This document shows, in pieces, positions 6,153 through 7,182 of a stretch of DNA of 7,182 bases. The DNA comes from Candidatus Stercoripulliclostridium pullicola (lineage in GTDB: Bacteria > Bacillota > Clostridia > Christensenellales > DTU072): positions 1 through 7,182 of the forward strand of contig JADINF010000129.1 in the NCBI GenBank assembly GCA_017694145.1. Direction: 5' to 3'. The position numbers were made by a program, and so were the translations under genes. The notes beneath the pieces were generated by a model. That model did no database searches. It saw only the letters and a list, made by a program, of their open reading frames with translations, and was not told where the DNA came from. The first letter of the stretch is position 1; each line of letters starts with the position of its first letter.

Positions 6153-6188
6153 AAAAAATTACGGGCTTGCGCGTTGCGCAAGCCCGTA
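6153..6188 (-). terminator. Strong rho-independent terminator of the coiled-coil protein gene
   Basis: Arms 6160-6172 and 6176-6188 form a perfect 13-bp GC-rich stem with a 3-nt loop (GTT on the plus strand). On the minus strand it is followed by one A and then six Ts (6153-6158), with a further T-run beyond. It lies 36 nt after the stop codon at 6225. It insulates the aminotransferase operon promoter downstream from read-through. Confidence 0.92.
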
Positions 6189-6224
6189 CCGATCGTGGCA
6201 TCATATGCCTTCCGTTTTCACCGT

Positions 6225-7182
6225 TTAAGCCTCGGTACCCTTTTTACGCGCTTCTTTCAGAGCCGCGAGATGCGCCCTCGCGGTATTCTCCGCTTCGGCT
6301 ATCGCCGCCTCCGCTTTCGCTTTCTCCGCCGTAAGCTTTTCGGTCACCTTCGCTTTTTTCTCGTTGAGTTCCGACACTTCATCCGCACTTAATTCGTTTT
6401 CGAGTTTGACGCGGTATTCTTCGGATTTGGTTTCCAGCCTATCGACATAATTTTTAAGTCCCTCAACGCTGAGTTCACCGTTGGCGACGACTCCGTTAAG
6501 CTCCGTAAGCGTAGCGCGCATATCCGCTACGCAGGTTCTCAGTTGCTCCTCGATATTGTCGTCGAGAAGCGCGGTGATCATGCCTTCCACGCCGTCCGCA
6601 ACGAGTTTCGCGCTCGCTACCGCCTGGTCAATCAATGCGCGGTGCTCGTCGGTAAGCTTACATATTTCCGCCTTGACTTCCGCTTCGGCTTCGTCCAAAG
6701 CCGTCGCGAGTTCGCTTTTCATGCTTTCGAGTTCCTGTCCCGCTTCGGAATTCTTGAAGCGGATATCCGCGTAATTTTCTATACTCGCAAGAGTGACCTC
6801 GCCGTCGGCGTTCTTCAAAGGCTCGCAAGAGTCGAGACCGAGTATCGCCGCAGCATGCGCCGCAGTAGCTTCGTCAAGAGGATATTCGAAGGTGTCCGCC
6901 GCGTAATCGGCTATGTCTGCGATATAGCCCAAACCCGTCGCTCCCGCGGAATACATCTGATAAACGAGCCCGTAGTACGCGGTAAGAGGTTCTGTAAGAA
7001 TTCTGTCGTAGCAGTATTCCGAATACACTCCGCATATAGCTAGCTCCACGGCTTTGTCGTAAGCGGCAGACGCGGAATTTTTGGCTCTGACATAAGCGTC
7101 GGTAGCGAACTCCTCGATGTTGTCGCTTGCGTTTTTAAGCATTTCGATAAGATCCTTATCGTTGAGCTCCGCCGCGGCGTCT
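6225..7182 (-). CDS. Ala/Glu-rich helical, coiled-coil protein of unknown function (5' end beyond window)
   Basis: At least 318 residues; the frame is open to the right edge, so the true start is probably outside. An ATG at 7142 has AAGGA 10 nt before it and could start a 305-residue form, but the 13 codons in front of it encode a similar helical sequence (AAAELNDKDLIE), which argues that it is internal. Numbered from that ATG, residues 1-130 are Ala/Tyr-rich helical (IADIADYAADTFEY at 74-87). Residues about 134-215 and 226-300 are charged heptad-like helices with many Glu, Lys and Ala (EAEAEVKAEICKLTDEHRAL; EKKAKVTEKLTAEKAKAEAA). The end is basic (KEARKKGTEA). I see no transmembrane segment or signal peptide in the visible part and do not recognise the family. 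Apolipoprotein- or late-embryogenesis-like low-complexity helices look similar, so homology by composition should be distrusted. A strong terminator follows 36 nt later. A structural or membrane-surface role is a guess. Confidence 0.75.
   Translation of the reverse strand, partial: DAAAELNDKDLIEMLKNASDNIEEFATDAYVRAKNSASAAYDKAVELAICGVYSEYCYDRILTEPLTAYYGLVYQMYSAGATGLGYIADIADYAADTFEYPLDEATAAHAAAILGLDSCEPLKNADGEVTLASIENYADIRFKNSEAGQELESMKSELATALDEAEAEVKAEICKLTDEHRALIDQAVASAKLVADGVEGMITALLDDNIEEQLRTCVADMRATLTELNGVVANGELSVEGLKNYVDRLETKSEEYRVKLENELSADEVSELNEKKAKVTEKLTAEKAKAEAAIAEAENTARAHLAALKEARKKGTEA

Noticed and set aside
6543..7043. Open frame of 166 codons on the plus strand opposite the coiled-coil protein
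   Set aside because: It is an antisense shadow created by the codon bias of the Ala/Glu-rich gene. The amino-acid content is Arg/Phe/Val-rich without a recognisable domain.

Overview
The window looks like a chromosomal stretch from an anaerobic, gut-type Firmicute (Clostridia-like). This is inference, not a species call. It rests on strong AGGAGG-type ribosome binding sites, canonical sigma-A promoters, roughly balanced base composition, a lipoprotein serpin of the kind known from gut Firmicutes, and a DUF308-type membrane protein. I saw no insertion sequence, phage gene, CRISPR array, tRNA or rRNA.

Layout, left to right. (1) 1-280, minus: 5' part of a dTDP-glucose 4,6-dehydratase gene (rfbB/rmlB) running off the left edge, with a textbook promoter at 309-337. 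(2) 352-1266, minus: a membrane-anchored protein that starts and ends like a GH28/pectate-lyase-type beta-helix protein but lacks the whole middle, including the catalytic motifs. (3) 1374-2672, minus: a lipoprotein serpin with a long reactive-centre loop. (4) 2673-2933: a divergent control region with two good promoters and a 12-bp palindrome next to the serpin ribosome binding site. (5) 2934-3458, plus: a six-helix DUF308/HdeD-like membrane protein, ending at a bidirectional terminator (3476-3509) that also serves the converging operon. (6) 3581-5998, minus: a two-gene operon, a fold-type I PLP aminotransferase followed 9 nt later by an MFS transporter, from a promoter at 6050-6079. (7) 6225-7182, minus: the 3' part of an alanine- and glutamate-rich, largely helical/coiled-coil protein of unknown function, closed by a strong terminator (6153-6188).

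How the parts may work together. Much of the window concerns the cell surface: activated deoxysugar synthesis (rfbB), an anchored beta-helix remnant, a surface protease inhibitor and a small membrane protein. The aminotransferase-transporter pair is translationally coupled, so it probably handles one small molecule, for instance an amino acid made or converted by the enzyme and moved by the transporter; the substrate cannot be read from the sequence. Most genes have their own promoter and terminator, so the window is a series of short units rather than one pathway. The most unusual items are the beta-helix protein with the missing middle and the serpin with the long, atypical loop. I found no clear evidence of a wholly new multi-gene system.
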